Below are positions 13,301 to 25,000 of a stretch of DNA of 64,000 nt, piece after piece (positions within the stretch are counted from its first letter, which is position 1; each line of letters opens with the position of its first letter). This stretch comes from Amoebophrya sp. A120 (lineage: Eukaryota; Sar; Dinophyceae; Syndiniales; Amoebophryaceae). The translations under genes and the position numbers were made by a program. The notes beneath the pieces are model-generated. The model searched no databases and was not told the origin of the DNA. It worked only from the letters and a program-made list of their open reading frames with translations. The DNA is taken from the NCBI GenBank assembly GCA_905178155.1, contig CAJINV010000002.1, forward strand, positions 11,472,591-11,536,590. The letters run 5' to 3'.

Positions 13301-13898
13301 GCGTCCTGGTCGTTGACGTGGTCACCCGTTGGTTTGTCGGCTGTGTAAAAACGTCGACGGCGAACAGGTCGTGCTCCGGCAGCCCGGGAATCTTTTGACA
13401 CGTGCAATCTACGTGCCGCGTCGACCCGTAGCTGTAGCTCGCTGCTTCCTTCGCCTGCTGGAAGTTGATGCGCGTGTCCAGCAGAAGGCGCCCCCGACTC
13501 GTTTTCACCAGCTCCTCGGCGGACGCGGTAATGTTCTGCGCAAACCTCGCGTACTCCGCTTTGTAACTGTCACCAACGCAGCAGCAACAGCACCCCGTCT
13601 GCTCCGTGCGGAAGGGTGTCAACTCTCCGGCGCCCCGCTTGCTGCAAGTCTGCGCCGCCCAGGCCGGGGCGGTCTTGGGATTCTTTGCGCGGTACTCCCG
13701 GTACCATTGTGGCTCCTCGTGACTCGAATGCAGGCGGTGGAGTTGCCGGTCCTGCTGGTGGTCAAGTTTTTGCAGAGCCTTCTTCGACGCCTCCCGGCCG
13801 ATCGCAATGATGAAGACCTTTTTACCTCTGGGGTAGAGGAGCAGCAGGTGAAGAAAACGCCTGATTCTTGTGCGATGAAACAGAAACATCACCGACAT
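10302..13898 (-). CDS. Orphan 1198-aa single-pass membrane protein, one exon
   Basis: I do not recognise a family. A single uninterrupted frame runs from an ATG at 13898. The N-terminus has a hydrophobic stretch (about residues 14-32) that could be a signal anchor. A Cys-bearing region follows (TGCCCCCVGD, CTCQKIPG, CCARYCTAVCHD), then a strong membrane segment near residues 419-446 (LWFLLLPLLYILPLLILLLV). Immediately after it comes a Cys cluster (CCCPNNLLCDHCCPACRC) typical of juxtamembrane palmitoylation sites or a small metal site. The remaining 700 residues are charged, Lys/Glu/Asp-rich and mostly helical or disordered, with KK-rich patches at the C-terminus. The likely topology is a lumenal or extracellular Cys-containing domain and a long cytosolic tail. 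That is inferred from hydropathy read by eye, not from homology. Confidence 0.8.
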   Translation of the reverse strand: MSVMFLFHRTRIRRFLHLLLLYPRGKKVFIIAIGREASKKALQKLDHQQDRQLHRLHSSHEEPQWYREYRAKNPKTAPAWAAQTCSKRGAGELTPFRTEQTGCCCCCVGDSYKAEYARFAQNITASAEELVKTSRGRLLLDTRINFQQAKEAASYSYGSTRHVDCTCQKIPGLPEHDLFAVDVFTQPTNQRVTTSTTRTQEEERPVSFLDQEDEQHHAEDDPLRSSHPMQAFFSLGPENSRALDDGSASEEMDSECCARYCTAVCHDTPDRLQDYEYVMSYWAKLEQRGNFVDHVGCEPNVVNDLQSLTLSCIREEPAQWCLKHEVDGKPVPLLPYSFTEEAREAQMKFALVKEENQNLFGGQSGLLAWFVTADNADDATKTPYSGYHRLTPCEMYLCALLEQREGFVYEDSGCPETVSLWFLLLPLLYILPLLILLLVLVLCCCPNNLLCDHCCPACRCAQRSRKASHYSTVEKDMQNASLRNKKESIDLTWKVDRDDLYSASSPFKSYPPEEAEISEKRKSKQMLKKQEKQLLQRQLNATTSEEEQFGLIYTSSGAASKNSALSSTYPDNDGKIGGGLQLEPQAQEQRFSSIASAFAGNQTSLPVSSSATRYTVGVDYADYPSQGAVRMSSTLAKAEPKADAADLLVLSEEHSEKKKQATQNHIEHTEKLVGFLKGKREKKTRQLTSPEREKHVTKDDEDKPKDGSKKGNKNKDNEVDTTRSLQDEAVDFSIARIEIDIKKKTREATAVLAKFHPDIPQQEAEHLAGLLVLRRKDQEHGSESENKATTTDEETDADLGVQAVRPQKRGSPLERPHAGHETDVWWGRYFDSSGESAASTATAFKGNFANNLESLAKYFTCLEVLSRAQVRDDSLVAKISAAFVAQEDVLRTVDAPVPGEFLAALKRKNKGRKSAFPDGKDAAVFDKLQTWRDVKEYVTCLKLFLLEVDKIDENENDLKSSVEFSLLHEFSLLHQVAVAYAVGQLNTTSLTAAAGALSGEAKEKKTHPLDKKISESHFFQKIEKTTKQTSRADTAQKGSSRPQGTEKDQVAHAGEFFALLAWIRERKAELSTDLWWPYGDYAAELKKARKNKETSKTKKNALQPAHQHQDRPDAAVANNDKRFPAMTAHDPTSPDKQGLASLRDLRGVTAGLTTALLQDRRGGRNDAGDSTPTSVASSRARRKNLKSPQSLSKKNNDT

Positions 13899-16711
13899 CT
13901 AATTATATTCTCATCCATTAGGCGAAATAAAATGAATCATCGTTGTATGCGCAAAGTTTGAAACTGCTTCGTTTTCTGCGAGCATTTTTTTGCTTCGCGC
14001 CTTTTGCCGCTGCTGTTCCTGATTCGAGCAGGAGCGTCTGATTTTTACTGCATTAAAGAGCTACCAGAAGACAATGAATAAAGAGGAACCCAACACCTTT
14101 GTTCGATCAATCTAAGTCTAATTTCAGAAAAAAAATTTCAACCTACTTACTGCTACATGAAAAATCACTAGTGCAATTCTGATTTTATTCGAGGAGAACC
14201 AAAACAACCTTACAGAAAGAGCAGTATGTTCGATTGACGCAACTTTATGTGCGTCGAATAAAACACGAGCACGGCACCGAGGTACGCCGAATTCGATAAA
14301 AATATTCATCAAGGGGTTCGTTCCGATTCTCTCTACGAATCGAAGATGGTAGACGAAACGATCACACGAATTCTTCAGCGAGAGCGATCACAATGTTGGA
14401 AAATAAATACGCGTCTACGATTTTTGACGAAAACCAGCAGGATGAGACGAGAGATTCCTAATGTTGAAAGCCAAACAAAATCAAGCAAAGGATAATGTAG
14501 TCCGTGAACTCGTCTAGACGTCCGCTAGACGCGGTACTTTCACGACTTTTTTAGTTGGCAAAAAGAGCGGACAGACTTCTTGTTCCAAGGGTCCGTCCCG
14601 TGAGGCAAGCTCTTTACGGGTATATCTTCTTTTATTATGTTTTTTTGATTTTCGTTTTTGTTCGTTTTTGTGATTTGTGTCGGTCGTCCAATTTTCAGCT
14701 CCGCAACCTTCACTGTTGAAGAATTGGCAACGCTTCTTCCATCTCAATACGGCGTTGTCATCGTGCTTTCAAACCGATAGGACCATGGTCTGCTGCTTCA
14801 CTTCTCCACTGTGTTGGTTGATCACAGTCGTCATCGGTGTTTCTTATTTTTGCTTCTTTCCCCAATAAATCACAAATGAAATAAAGTACATGGCAGTCGT
14901 GATGAAGCCAGTTTTTGACAAAGCTAAAGCTATCGCAACCAGAAAAGGGTGATACAGAGGCTGCCTGGCGGGGTTGGGTGTCAGAGATACTTAGTTCCGT
15001 CGTGTTGTTGTGTCAGTCTATAAGGATCGAGTCTCGCAGTAAATGAGCAAATACACCCTGGCTACTACTAGCCGCTCAAGGTTAAAAGATATGGTCGTTG
15101 CGTCATTGCTTTCCAGACACACCCCTGTTGCCTCAGTCATCGCGGTCGCAGCATCAGGAAAGGATCGGAAAGCAATGTTAGGGTTGGGGGGTGCTCGCAG
15201 TCGCAATTCGTTTTTCTTTTTCGTACTGCGCACGAGGAGATTTCATATTCATCTGTTTGACGATAACAAACAGATCGAGGACAATAGCAAAATGTGTGTT
15301 TGTGCATTTTTGACTAGCTTGGTTGCAAATGGATTGATAGAATTGCTTTATCGAAAAAGTGTTTTTATTACCAATAATCAGAAAGTTGAGTTTTCGCCGG
15401 CCACACCCATTATCCCCGAATCACATCTGGGTAGAGTGTTTAACAGATTACATCAGTACCAGAAGTTCAAGTTCTTTAATTCATCAGCATGATATTCCTC
15501 TCGTACTACCTGCTCAAGTAGACACAGCTCCCTGTTACGCTTACCGAAAAACTAGATCCATTAAAATGCTGCTTTGTCAATCGAATCGAACGGCTTGGCT
15601 TTTTATACTAACTACCAAGTTAGGGGACCACTAGTGAGAAAAAATCTGAACCAATGCTACAGATTTGTGCCGTAAAAATAGGTAGAGAGACAGCTCATGG
15701 ATGCAGACATAGCCACATCCTAGCTTTCTTCCCTGCTGCCTTCACAGCGAAGTAGAGTCCATAGGTGTAGTTTCTCCGGACGAGCCGTTCTAGTTGGTGC
15801 TATAAAAAACTTTGTTGACGATCCTTAAAAAAGTAGCTGAAGACAGATTTTCTAGTTTATTTGGTATCGATACTTACTGAACCACAAAACAAAAGAAGAA
15901 GCTCTCGCGAAAGAGCAGAGGAAGTTTTGTTCGCTCGCCTCCTGCTTCTTCGGCGAATAGTTATTTGTATTGCAGTTCCGAGTGAAGATTTGTTGATACT
16001 GGAGCAGAAGATCAGTGCTGGTGGTGCCGACATATATTAATAGATGACCTTTTTTCAGAATGTTCTCGAGAGTTATATATGTATAGTTCACAAGTTTTGA
16101 TGAATCCAGGGATGATGCTATGGCGCTCACGAAACAAAAGTAGTTGAAGTAACAGTAAAGTAGCTGGATGTAGTCGTTGTCTTTTTCAATATCATTGTCC
16201 GCCTGCGACAGTAAGTTATAGGAAAGATGTTGAAAACTGTGAAAAAGTGCCTCCGCCAACTCCGGTCGTGGTCAGCGGAATTAGCGATAATATCCGTCTT
16301 CGATGAAGTCTACGGATATCAATTGGCGCAAGAGAGATTGCTTTTGCTGTACGCCCGTACCTTGGCTTCTTAGCATCAGTCCCTCATTTTGTGGGAGGTC
16401 GCAGACGGGCTTGCTTCTCGCAGCTGGTTGCTGCTTCAGTCGAGGTATCAGAAGTCACGCTAGTTGCAGAAACTTATAGGTTCGCAAAGAAAATTGCAGG
16501 AAGAGGTGAGTGAAAAGGTTCTTGCAGGCCCTTCTCTTATCAAGCATTGCTGCGGCAGAGGCAAAATTGATGGAGATGGTTCCTCTCGAACTCGAATTCG
16601 GGAAGTCGCTGTCGCTTTCTTTCTTCGTCAATTCTTTTCTGAATAAGGAGATTCTTGTCGTGGTGAAACCGCTAGGCATGTGGAGGCTTAAAAAATTCCG
16701 CTCGTTCTATG
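13899..16711. other. 2.8-kb intergenic stretch, no firm gene
   Basis: No convincing protein gene. Short minus-strand frames exist at 14514-14747 (basic), 15852-16259 (136 codons, no ATG at its start) and 16455-16679 (ATG, 74 codons, only 33 bp beyond the stop of the kinase gene); none has splice partners or recognised motifs. A possible rRNA-like hairpin at 15487-15513 is described separately. The rest is AT-rich with no repeats that I noticed. Confidence 0.5.
15487..15513 (-). ncRNA. Possible LSU rRNA sarcin-ricin-loop-like hairpin
   Basis: On the minus strand this reads AGTACGAGAGGAA (15495-15507), which is identical to the universally conserved core of the large-subunit rRNA sarcin-ricin loop. 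It is enclosed by a short stem, GCAGGT on the 5' side pairing with ATC-A-TGC on the 3' side (one G-U pair, one bulged A). A 13-base exact match inside a matching stem is unlikely by chance, but I could not establish convincing similarity to the rest of domain V or VI on either side. It could be a fragmented mitochondrial-type LSU piece, a nuclear copy of one, or coincidence. Confidence 0.3.
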
Positions 16712-19700
16712 TTACCGCCGATGGTGATGGCCGCCCGGCCCAGCCGATGGGTGGTGCTGGCCACCGCCGCCGTGGTGATGTCTACTGCTGGAAGACAGCG
16801 ACGTTTGGCAGAACGGATGCTTAAGCGCTTCGTCAGCATCCGGGCGCTTCGCCGGGTCAAGCGTGGTAAGCTGGTGCATAAAGTCGCCCGCACTCTTCAT
16901 CATCTGCATGTACTTCACGGCAGCCGGGTCCCTGCTGTTACGGGTTTTGGCATCCAGGTGCGCGGTCAGCTGGTCTGTAAACACCGAAGCCGTGTTGGTA
17001 GGGAAGGACAAAACCTTCTTCGTAGTGTCCCGCAGAGTGCTGCGGTCCATGTAGACGTGGCTGTTTTATTGAATAAATATGAATATTATATTCACATGTT
17101 GAAAAGGTCATCTGCGTCGTTCGATTGCGGATGCGGGAACACGACGTTGCCCCCAGAAAGATTCAGAGTGATAAAGTCGCATCTCAGAAAAAAAAAAGAA
17201 TTTCAAACAAGAAATAAACTAAACAAGTACACAAAGTCCATCCCGGGTTCATCGAAGTATTTTTTCCAACACCGCCCGCTCTTGATCATTTTGCCGCTCA
17301 TTTTACCCTTGATGTCCATGATCACCTTGAGCTGATCGTTATTTGTGTCACCCTTGAAGAGGATCTTGGAGGTCAAGCACTCCCACACCGTGCAGGCCGC
17401 GCTCCAAATGTCGATCTTAGCGTCCCAGTTGGCCTCGATGATAACCTCCGGTGCGCGGTAGAACCGGGACACTTGATAGCCGTTGGACTCCACCTCGTGG
17501 GAGTCCAAAGCGGAGCCGAGATCGCAGATCTTCAGCAGAATTTGCTTGTTCGGGTCGTTGACCAGCAGATTATCCGGCTTGATATCGGCATGAATGATGC
17601 CGTTCCGATGGATGTGCCGTAAGCCCACCATGAACTGCTTGGTCCACTGTTGCGCCAGACCCAGAGATACGCCGCGATCTGTAGGTGGTGGAATTCAATG
17701 ATTTATACTTCTTTTTTTTTGCGGCCCGATATTAATTTTTTGAGCTGCTAGAATATAAGTAGATCATCTCGGTGCCTTCCATTGCTGTTTGTTGTTTGTG
17801 TTCATGCGTGAAGGTGGGAACGCGTTTACACACCTTTTTCTTCTAGCGCTATTTCAAGAAAAACCCTCGCTGTTATGAAAGCCGCTCAATGCGAGAATTT
17901 GATATTTATTATATTGCGGGATAACTTGGGAGAACTCATGCTTGCAGATGAAGCATCTATCTTATCATGATAAATGATGAATGAGTAAGTACCTCTTTTG
18001 CTGAAGGCCTTGATTCCCTCGCGCAGAGAGCACATCATAGCTTCAAACACCATGCAGGTATGGCCGCGGTAGACAAAGGTCTCGATGAGACGGATCACAG
18101 AACGGCGGTTGTCCGGATCTTTTTTGTTCAACCGTTTCAGAATCAGAATCTCCTTCTGTGCCGCTTTTGCCATCATAGCGTTGTCGCCTGTATTTCGAGA
18201 AATCAACCCATTTCAATTCATCGCTCGGTAATTTGAAATTACTGTTTGTTGTTCGTTTTCTTCTTCATACTCTGTGCAAACAACGAAACATCAAACACTA
18301 GCCAATGACCACGTGCTGCGCAGTTCTCACTTATTATTTATGCAAGCAAAAGCCTTTTATAAATAAAGTACGGATGAACTTGACGGCGACCTCCCGCTTG
18401 GTCGCCTTGTCGGTGCAGCGTGCGACGCCGGAGAACACTCCCTTTCCCACGTGGTCGTTGATGACATGGTACCGGTCCATGATGAGCTCGCCCATCTTGG
18501 GGATGTAGTAGCCCTCTTCGTTGTTCCAGTCCTCGGCCCCGGCCCCGTGGTTTTGCAGCTTCTTGGCGTGGCCAGTGTCCCCGGCGTCGAAGATTTCGCC
18601 GAACATATTGTCCGCCGCGGCCTGTTCGTGAGTTGATTGTTTTGGGGAGTTCTTTTTCGGCCCTCCTTCCACCTCTAAGTCATGTTGTTTCTCGTCCTCT
18701 TTTTTCGAAAGACGGATGAACTCGTTGAGTTCCTGCATACCAGTGGCCCCCAACTCCCGGTTCAGCTCGTCGTTCAAGTGGGGTTGGTTCTCCTGTTCGT
18801 TACTGTCCTCGTCGTCTTCCGTCGGGGCGCTAGGGGATGCCATCGCGCCGTAGGGAGTTCCGGTCAAAGGGTCGACCTGGTAAAGTTTTTTCATTGAACA
18901 TGATTGTCATGATCCAAGACCTCAAGAAAGTAGGTGCTCTTCAGTACATCTTCGAGATTGTAGCTTCTATACATCGCGATCATCTTCACGTTTTTAATCA
19001 CAAAAGTGATGAAAAAGGAAAAAAAGACGTCCAGCAGCATAGGTTTACTGAGGGTGGTGCGATCATTAATTCCTTCCTCGTGTCCTGCTTTTCCGCGGAG
19101 CTCTGGTCGCCGCCGCTGGTACTGGCGTGTTTTGCCATGATCGCTGCCCGCTTTTCTAGTCGCTCTTTTCTTAACCTCTCCAACCGCGCCTCCTCATTCT
19201 CCTCCTCCACGTGTTCCTCCTCTTCGATGTCCTTGATATCCAAATCGGAAGAGGGCTCGTCGAAGTCCTTGCTGTTCTGCTTCGCCTTGCCGCTCTTGTT
19301 GCGGCTCAGGTGATGCTGGTGGTTGTCGCTGTAATTGCTCCCCGCGCGCTGGCGCGACCGGCTGTTATGGCGGCGTCCCCCTCGAGCCCGACTGTCGCCA
19401 CGATAGCCGCGACCGCGGTCGTTGTTTCGTGAAGGGCCACCTCCGCGCGGTGACTTGTTGTACGACGACTTGTGGTGTCTGTCGTTTCCTCGCGGACTAC
19501 CGCCCTTGCTACGATGGTGGTTATCTGGTCCTCCGCCACGGCCGCGGGGTGATTTCTCCTTTCCTCGGTCTCTAGAGGTCTCTTTGTGCTGTCCTCGCTG
19601 CCGCTTGGCGGCCTCGTCCCTCTCGCGGCGCTCCCGGCTCTTTTTCCCGCGCGACCGACTTCGTTTTTTCGGCCTGGTGTCGATGTCACGGGGGTTGTTC

Positions 19701-20512
19701 AGACTCTTTTCTTTCTCCACCCGCAGACTTTCCGTCTTTTTAATGTGCTTCAGTTCCTTTTCCGTTTTCGCGGGGCCTGAGGTGGCGACTATGGTCCCGG
19801 AAATTGCCTTGTTCAGGCCGGAGGAAGAGGTTTGCGACTTGGTCTTGGCCAGATCCTCGCTCGCTTTCCGCTCTACTGGAGGCGGCGCCGGTGCAGCGCC
19901 AGCAGACGGAGCTGCACCATCTTTGCTACTATGGTCCTTATTCATCTGCTCCTTGTTCGACGTACCGTTTGCGATGACCGCAGAAGCAGCGCTGTCCTTG
20001 TTGCCGTGCTGGTCCTTATTGTTGTCTTTTGATGAACTGTTTGGCTTCAGAACCACGCCGCCGTTGGCCGTTGTGATGGTCTTCGGCGGTTGATGCGTCT
20101 TGTCACCGCTACTCGTCTTCGTATCCCTGTCTTTTTCCTTGCTTGCTTTCTCGTTTTTCGAAGGAGCTTTCACCCCGTTTGCCTCCGGCTCGCCACGCGA
20201 TTTTCGCGGCCGGCTGCGACTACGGTTATTTTTCGTGCGATCTCGGTCGCGGTCTTTTGTGTCTTTTCGACTTCTATGCTCGTCTTTGTCGCGGTCCTTC
20301 GACCTTTTTGCCGTCCTGTCCCGGTCGCGCTCACGCTCTCGATCGCGCTTCTTGTCATGGTGCTGCTCTTTCCGATCCTTGTCTCTTTTGCTATTGTCGC
20401 GGTCTCGATCCCGATCTCGCCGGTGGTCTTTGCCAGACGGTTTTGCGCCGCGGTCCTTCTCTTTTCCGGCCGAAACCAGGGAAATATCTGACACGTCACT
20501 ATCGCTTGCCAT
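16712..20512 (-). CDS. PRPF4B: PRP4-type splicing kinase (PRPF4B homologue), 1015 aa, 6 exons
   Basis: A CMGC-group protein kinase that in other eukaryotes phosphorylates U4/U6.U5 tri-snRNP proteins during spliceosome activation. Exons are 20512-19049, 18876-18372, 18187-17993, 17678-17231, 17182-17096 and 17060-16712 (3048 nt, frame kept at every join). The first 490 residues are an Arg/Ser/Asp/Lys-rich tail with many DRDRDR and RSRSR tracts, as in animal and plant PRP4 kinases. NMFGEIFD and WNNEEGYY precede the kinase domain. The domain shows the Gly loop GKGVFSG, the Lys of VAVKFIR, the HADIKPDN catalytic loop (the PRP4 variant of HRD), DLG in place of DFG, and SRFYRAPE in the activation segment. 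The C-terminus is His/Gly-rich. Most introns are GT-AG; two are only 48 and 35 bp. It acts in the nucleus. Confidence 0.92.
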
Positions 20513-22024
20513 TATTTTCAAATGTTGAAGGTAGCCTTTAACTTTCTCAGCGACGTTCGTTGTTCTGCTTCTTTCCTATTCGCTGATAAAAGCAGCTCGT
20601 CCGGCTAGGATGTACGCAGAACAGTACGTGGGATAAGTACTTGGCTCCAGGAACAAGAAGAAGGCGGCGCTGGGACCATATTCTTACTGTTGATCAGTGC
20701 AGTTCCTAGCAGGCTGTATCTACATTCTATGTTTACGTAGCTACGTGGCAGAGGATACCACCATCAGATTTCTGTTGTTGCAGAAAATCTCATCCGTAAA
20801 CAGGACAGCTAGCCCTCGGTTGTGAGGCGTCACGCAGCAGGACAACAAGGACGAGTCGGCAAATTGGCAGAAAGAGATGAAAGTGTAGGTACTAATATCG
20901 CACTGAGATGGTTCTTACTCGTAAAAGTGATGTGAAACAAATTTACTCTATCGTCTCCTCTATATGCCAGACACTCGCGCTGTGAATAAGTATGTGAATC
21001 ATGTGGGTTACAACGGAAGATTTGGCGAAGCTGCCAGATTGATAGGAAATGCTTTTATTCTTAGCAATTGATTTGATCTCCCATGTGTAGTGTCCGTCCA
21101 AGGTGCGTACCAAGGTTAGAGATTTTCCATCTAGATTTACTCGATTCTGCACAGGGGTAAGTATCTATATTCAGCTTGCGTTCTTCTAAGATGGATCCGT
21201 GCCAAAAAAACGCTATCGCTTGGACAATTCGAGAGAACAGAAAATTGAAGTAGTTGACATTCATTTTGATATTGTACGGTCTTCTTTGTGCGCTTAGACT
21301 TACTGTCTTACACTTTTTTGCTTTTCCACGCGCTTTGTGAACTTCAATTTGATGTTCTTAATTTGTGAAGTCCTTTTTCTTCTCGTCGCACTTTTTCAGA
21401 GCAAATTGTCGTAAAAAGGTACGTCAGGAGAAGGTCGCGCAATGTTGCTCGCTCATGTCCAAAGCTTTTTTATCCAAACTTTTAACTTTTGATGTCACCT
21501 GCTTTCATTCTTCGAAGCTAATTTGAAGGAATCTCAGAAATTCTGCACCACTCCCACAGAGAGCAAAAGACGACACGAACAAACTCAGATTGTTTTGCTG
21601 TGCTGCACAGGCAACGACAATCAAGTATTTTCAAGCGAAAATGGCAAATCGTGTATCATTCGCAAACGCGAAAAAGAAAATGTCGATTGTCGCCAGTGTT
21701 ACATCAGTAGGTACCCGCGTACTTTTGCAGCACGAAGGCACACAACAATGAAGATCTTTTGATCACTACGTCGCTTGATTGCGCGCTTTCTTTTGCTTCG
21801 CATGTAGTACAAACATCGGCTCCTTCCTGGACGCCGGCGTAATAGTACTCTAGTATTCAAATTTCAATTTACTCTAGCACGGGAATTCTAAAATTCTTTC
21901 ATGCGTTATTGTCGCTTTTTGCCTTGGCTTGTTTTCTACAGGGAAAGTAAATATCGACACCTCAATGTCGCTTCAAACACGAAGTCGAGTCTTCCATCGT
22001 AACACTTCATCGTATCAATCAACC
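20513..22024. other. 1.5-kb intergenic, nothing firm
   Basis: No supported gene or repeat. Short frames on both strands (for example 20943-21152 minus and 21523-21762 plus) have neither splice partners nor recognisable motifs. This is the upstream region of the PRP4-type kinase and the downstream region of the 2102-aa protein. Confidence 0.5.
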
Positions 22025-25000
22025 TCAATCCATGCCATACAAGTCTCCGCCGCCGAGGATACTGCGCCCGTGCTCCAGTTGCAGCACTTTCAGGCTTGGT
22101 GCTCTTTCCAGTGGCTCCTCCTCCTCCTCGTCCTCTGAGCCGGCGTCTGAAGAACCCGTCCCACATGCACCTTGCCGATCGTCTGGCTCTGACTCAGACT
22201 CGCTGACGCAGGAAGACGCGGTCTCTTCATCTCGATCCTCTTCCTCCTCCGACGAGGACGTGAACAGATGTGACGAAGAAGACGAACCGTCTTGATGCTC
22301 CGAAGGAGACGATTCGCCACTAGTGTCCGCGTCCGCTTCCGCATCCGGAGTATCATGATCCAGTGCGTGGCTGTGGTTGACTGGAGCAGGTGACGGCACC
22401 GCCGTGCTCTGCGGCGAGGTGGGGGGGCACGTCGGCGTGTCGTTCTCCGCATCGTCTTGGTCTTTCGCGTGGCAAGATCTTGTCGCCGCGGTTTCTTCAG
22501 AAAGAAGGTCCGCTTTGTTTTCAACTGCTGAAAAAACAGCGGGCATAGGACGAGACTGGCGAATCATCTGGTCACCCACGACAGCCGGAGCTGGTTGCTC
22601 GGCCTTCCTCGTGTGATGATCCACATCTCGGAAACGCTCCAGGGAAAGTTTGACGCTTCCAGCAACGTCCTCCTCACCGAAAGAGCAGGAACCGGCCCAG
22701 CTACGAAGTGGCGGATCAGGTAGCCGATAGGGATTTTTACAATCGATCCGACATAATGTTGTCTTCACTGGGGGTCGTACGCCCTCCCCTGGCTTTGCAT
22801 TTCCACCCGGCACCGTCGTTTTTTGCAGTACCCCCGAAGATGTTGGAGGTGTGTACACGAAGGGAAGCGGCTGGGTGGCGTTCTTCAAAATGCCTTTCTT
22901 CGGGAATAACACAGCAGCGCGGGAACTACACAGGTTGTTGCTCTGTCGGCAATCTACTGGCCGCGGAGACACAGAACTTTTCTTATCTACCACAGGGGTA
23001 GACGCACATGACAAATGGGGCGGTATGGACGCTGCAGCACCACCACGCGCAGGCTTCTGCTCCTCTGTAGCAACTCCTTTGCTGTGGTCCTTCCGCGTTT
23101 CTCGACACTCGCGTCCTCCTTGATGATGAGAGAGACTAGTACTTGGAGTCGGAGCCATATCAGGATGAGCAGATGCTGCATAATTATCCGATGCAAAAGA
23201 TGCGGACAGTGGCGGCACACGTCGCCCTTCGTCCTCCTCATGGTTGATCTTCTCGATGAGTTGTAGCATTTTCTGCTGCTGTTCGGTCAGAAAAATTGCG
23301 TCCAGGTTCATGTCCTCAACTTCCGACCCTTCCACGTCTTCTTCGAAAACGGACTCATCGGATGACGATAAAAGCTCGCTGCCGGAAGACGACGCAGCAT
23401 TATTAACATGCGGAGAACGTCGCTCACCTGCTGCGCGACGCTCTAGCGGAGTTCGCGCTTGACCAGAATGAGCATGATGCTCGTCACCAGGAGCGAAAGC
23501 CCTGCTCCTCACTTGAGCTCGTGCAACAGGAAAAACCTCCTTCCCGGCGCCATGCCGATTGCGCTTCAAGCACTCCCGCAGCTCGTCCACGTTTTTGATC
23601 ATTCCTGCTTTCTGCAACCTCGGAATCAGCTTCAGCATCTCCCGGCTGCCCTCGTACCCTGCTCGATGCGCCAGAAAGTCATCCGGAAAGGGAATCGCCC
23701 CGCCCTGGAAGCAGGAAAAGTCGAAGGGATCGTCGGTGTCAAACTCACTGTCGCTGCTTGCGGAGTACAAACCGGATTCGTAGCTACAGCCAGTCGTCCT
23801 GTGCAACCGTAACGCGCGCTCATGCTTGCGGCTCTGTTTGACCAGCATTCCGAACAGTCTCCGGGAAACAAGGCCGCTTTGCCTTGCTTGCCGCTCGTAC
23901 TTTCTTCCGACCTTCTCCATCGCTTTGCCCAAATGGTAATTGAAGTCGTGGGGCTTGTGTTTTCGAAACCTGTACGGGCCCCCGAGGTGGATGTAGTCCG
24001 GATTTTGAAATATGTGCGGGTTGTCGTGTGTAAAGCCCTGACGCTTGTAGTCGAAGAACTTTTCGTCCTCAACTTCGTCCTCCTGGAGATACTGCTTCAA
24101 AGCGTCGTCTTCACTGCTTGAGTCATCCACCTCTCCATGATAGTCATACTTTCTATCTCCGTGGTAATTTTTGTTGCCCGCTCCTGCATGAAAGTGGCCC
24201 GGCCTCTTGGTAGTTTCCCCGTAGTTTATTTCGTTTTCCCCGCCGCCGCTCCAGTTTTTCTCGCGGTCTACTTCGTCGGCACCATCTTCTAGCAGATCAT
24301 TGGAACTCGCATCGCTGTAGCCTATCAACTGTAAAAATGTCTGGGTCTGGAAGATTCTGACACTTGTCATGCACGTTTTGCATGAGCCCTGATGTCTGTG
24401 ATGCATACCCTAGCATCACAGATTTTTTGAGAGCTTCTTGATGCCTTCTCCGCATGACAAATGCCCTCTCCGCGTAGCAAAAATCACATTCCTTTTGGTA
24501 CTCATGCAATACAGATTTTTCTGGAATCCAAATGCAGCATCACAAGTTGCATTCTTCCAGACCCAGACACTTTTACACTTGATATAGCCCTGGTTATCCA
24601 AATATCGGTCCGGCTCCGCGGCCTTGTTTTGTGCCTTCGTCCGAAATATGGATTGCAAAAGTGTCTGGGTCTGGAAGGATTCGAACTTGTGATGCATGTT
24701 GCGAATCATACCAAAATCTGTGTTGCGTGACTCTCAAAAGGTGCCCATTTCTGGCCATGCTGAGAGGGCATTTGTCATGCAGAACAGGCATCACCAAGGG
24801 GCTGCAGATCCTGTGATGCTAGACCCGGCATTCCAGAATTGGTTGAACTTGGAAAAACTGCATCACAAATCTCGGAATCTTCCAGACCCAGACATATTCG
24901 CATTTGATACGAAATACTTTCCAGCGGAACTCATCCCACTCCTCTTCGTCGTCCGTATTGTTTGGCTGGTCGTTGCGGTAGCCCCGTGTGATTTCTTCAT

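Noticed and set aside
15420-15760. Similarity to peptidyl-transferase-centre and helix 69 rRNA sequence next to the sarcin-ricin-like string
   Set aside because: The same stretch could be loosely aligned to both, which points to chance; only the 13-mer with its stem was kept, at low confidence.
16455-16679. 74-codon ATG frame 33 bp downstream of the kinase stop
   Set aside because: Too close to the kinase gene for a separate promoter, no motif, no splice partner; kept only as a note in the intergenic entry.
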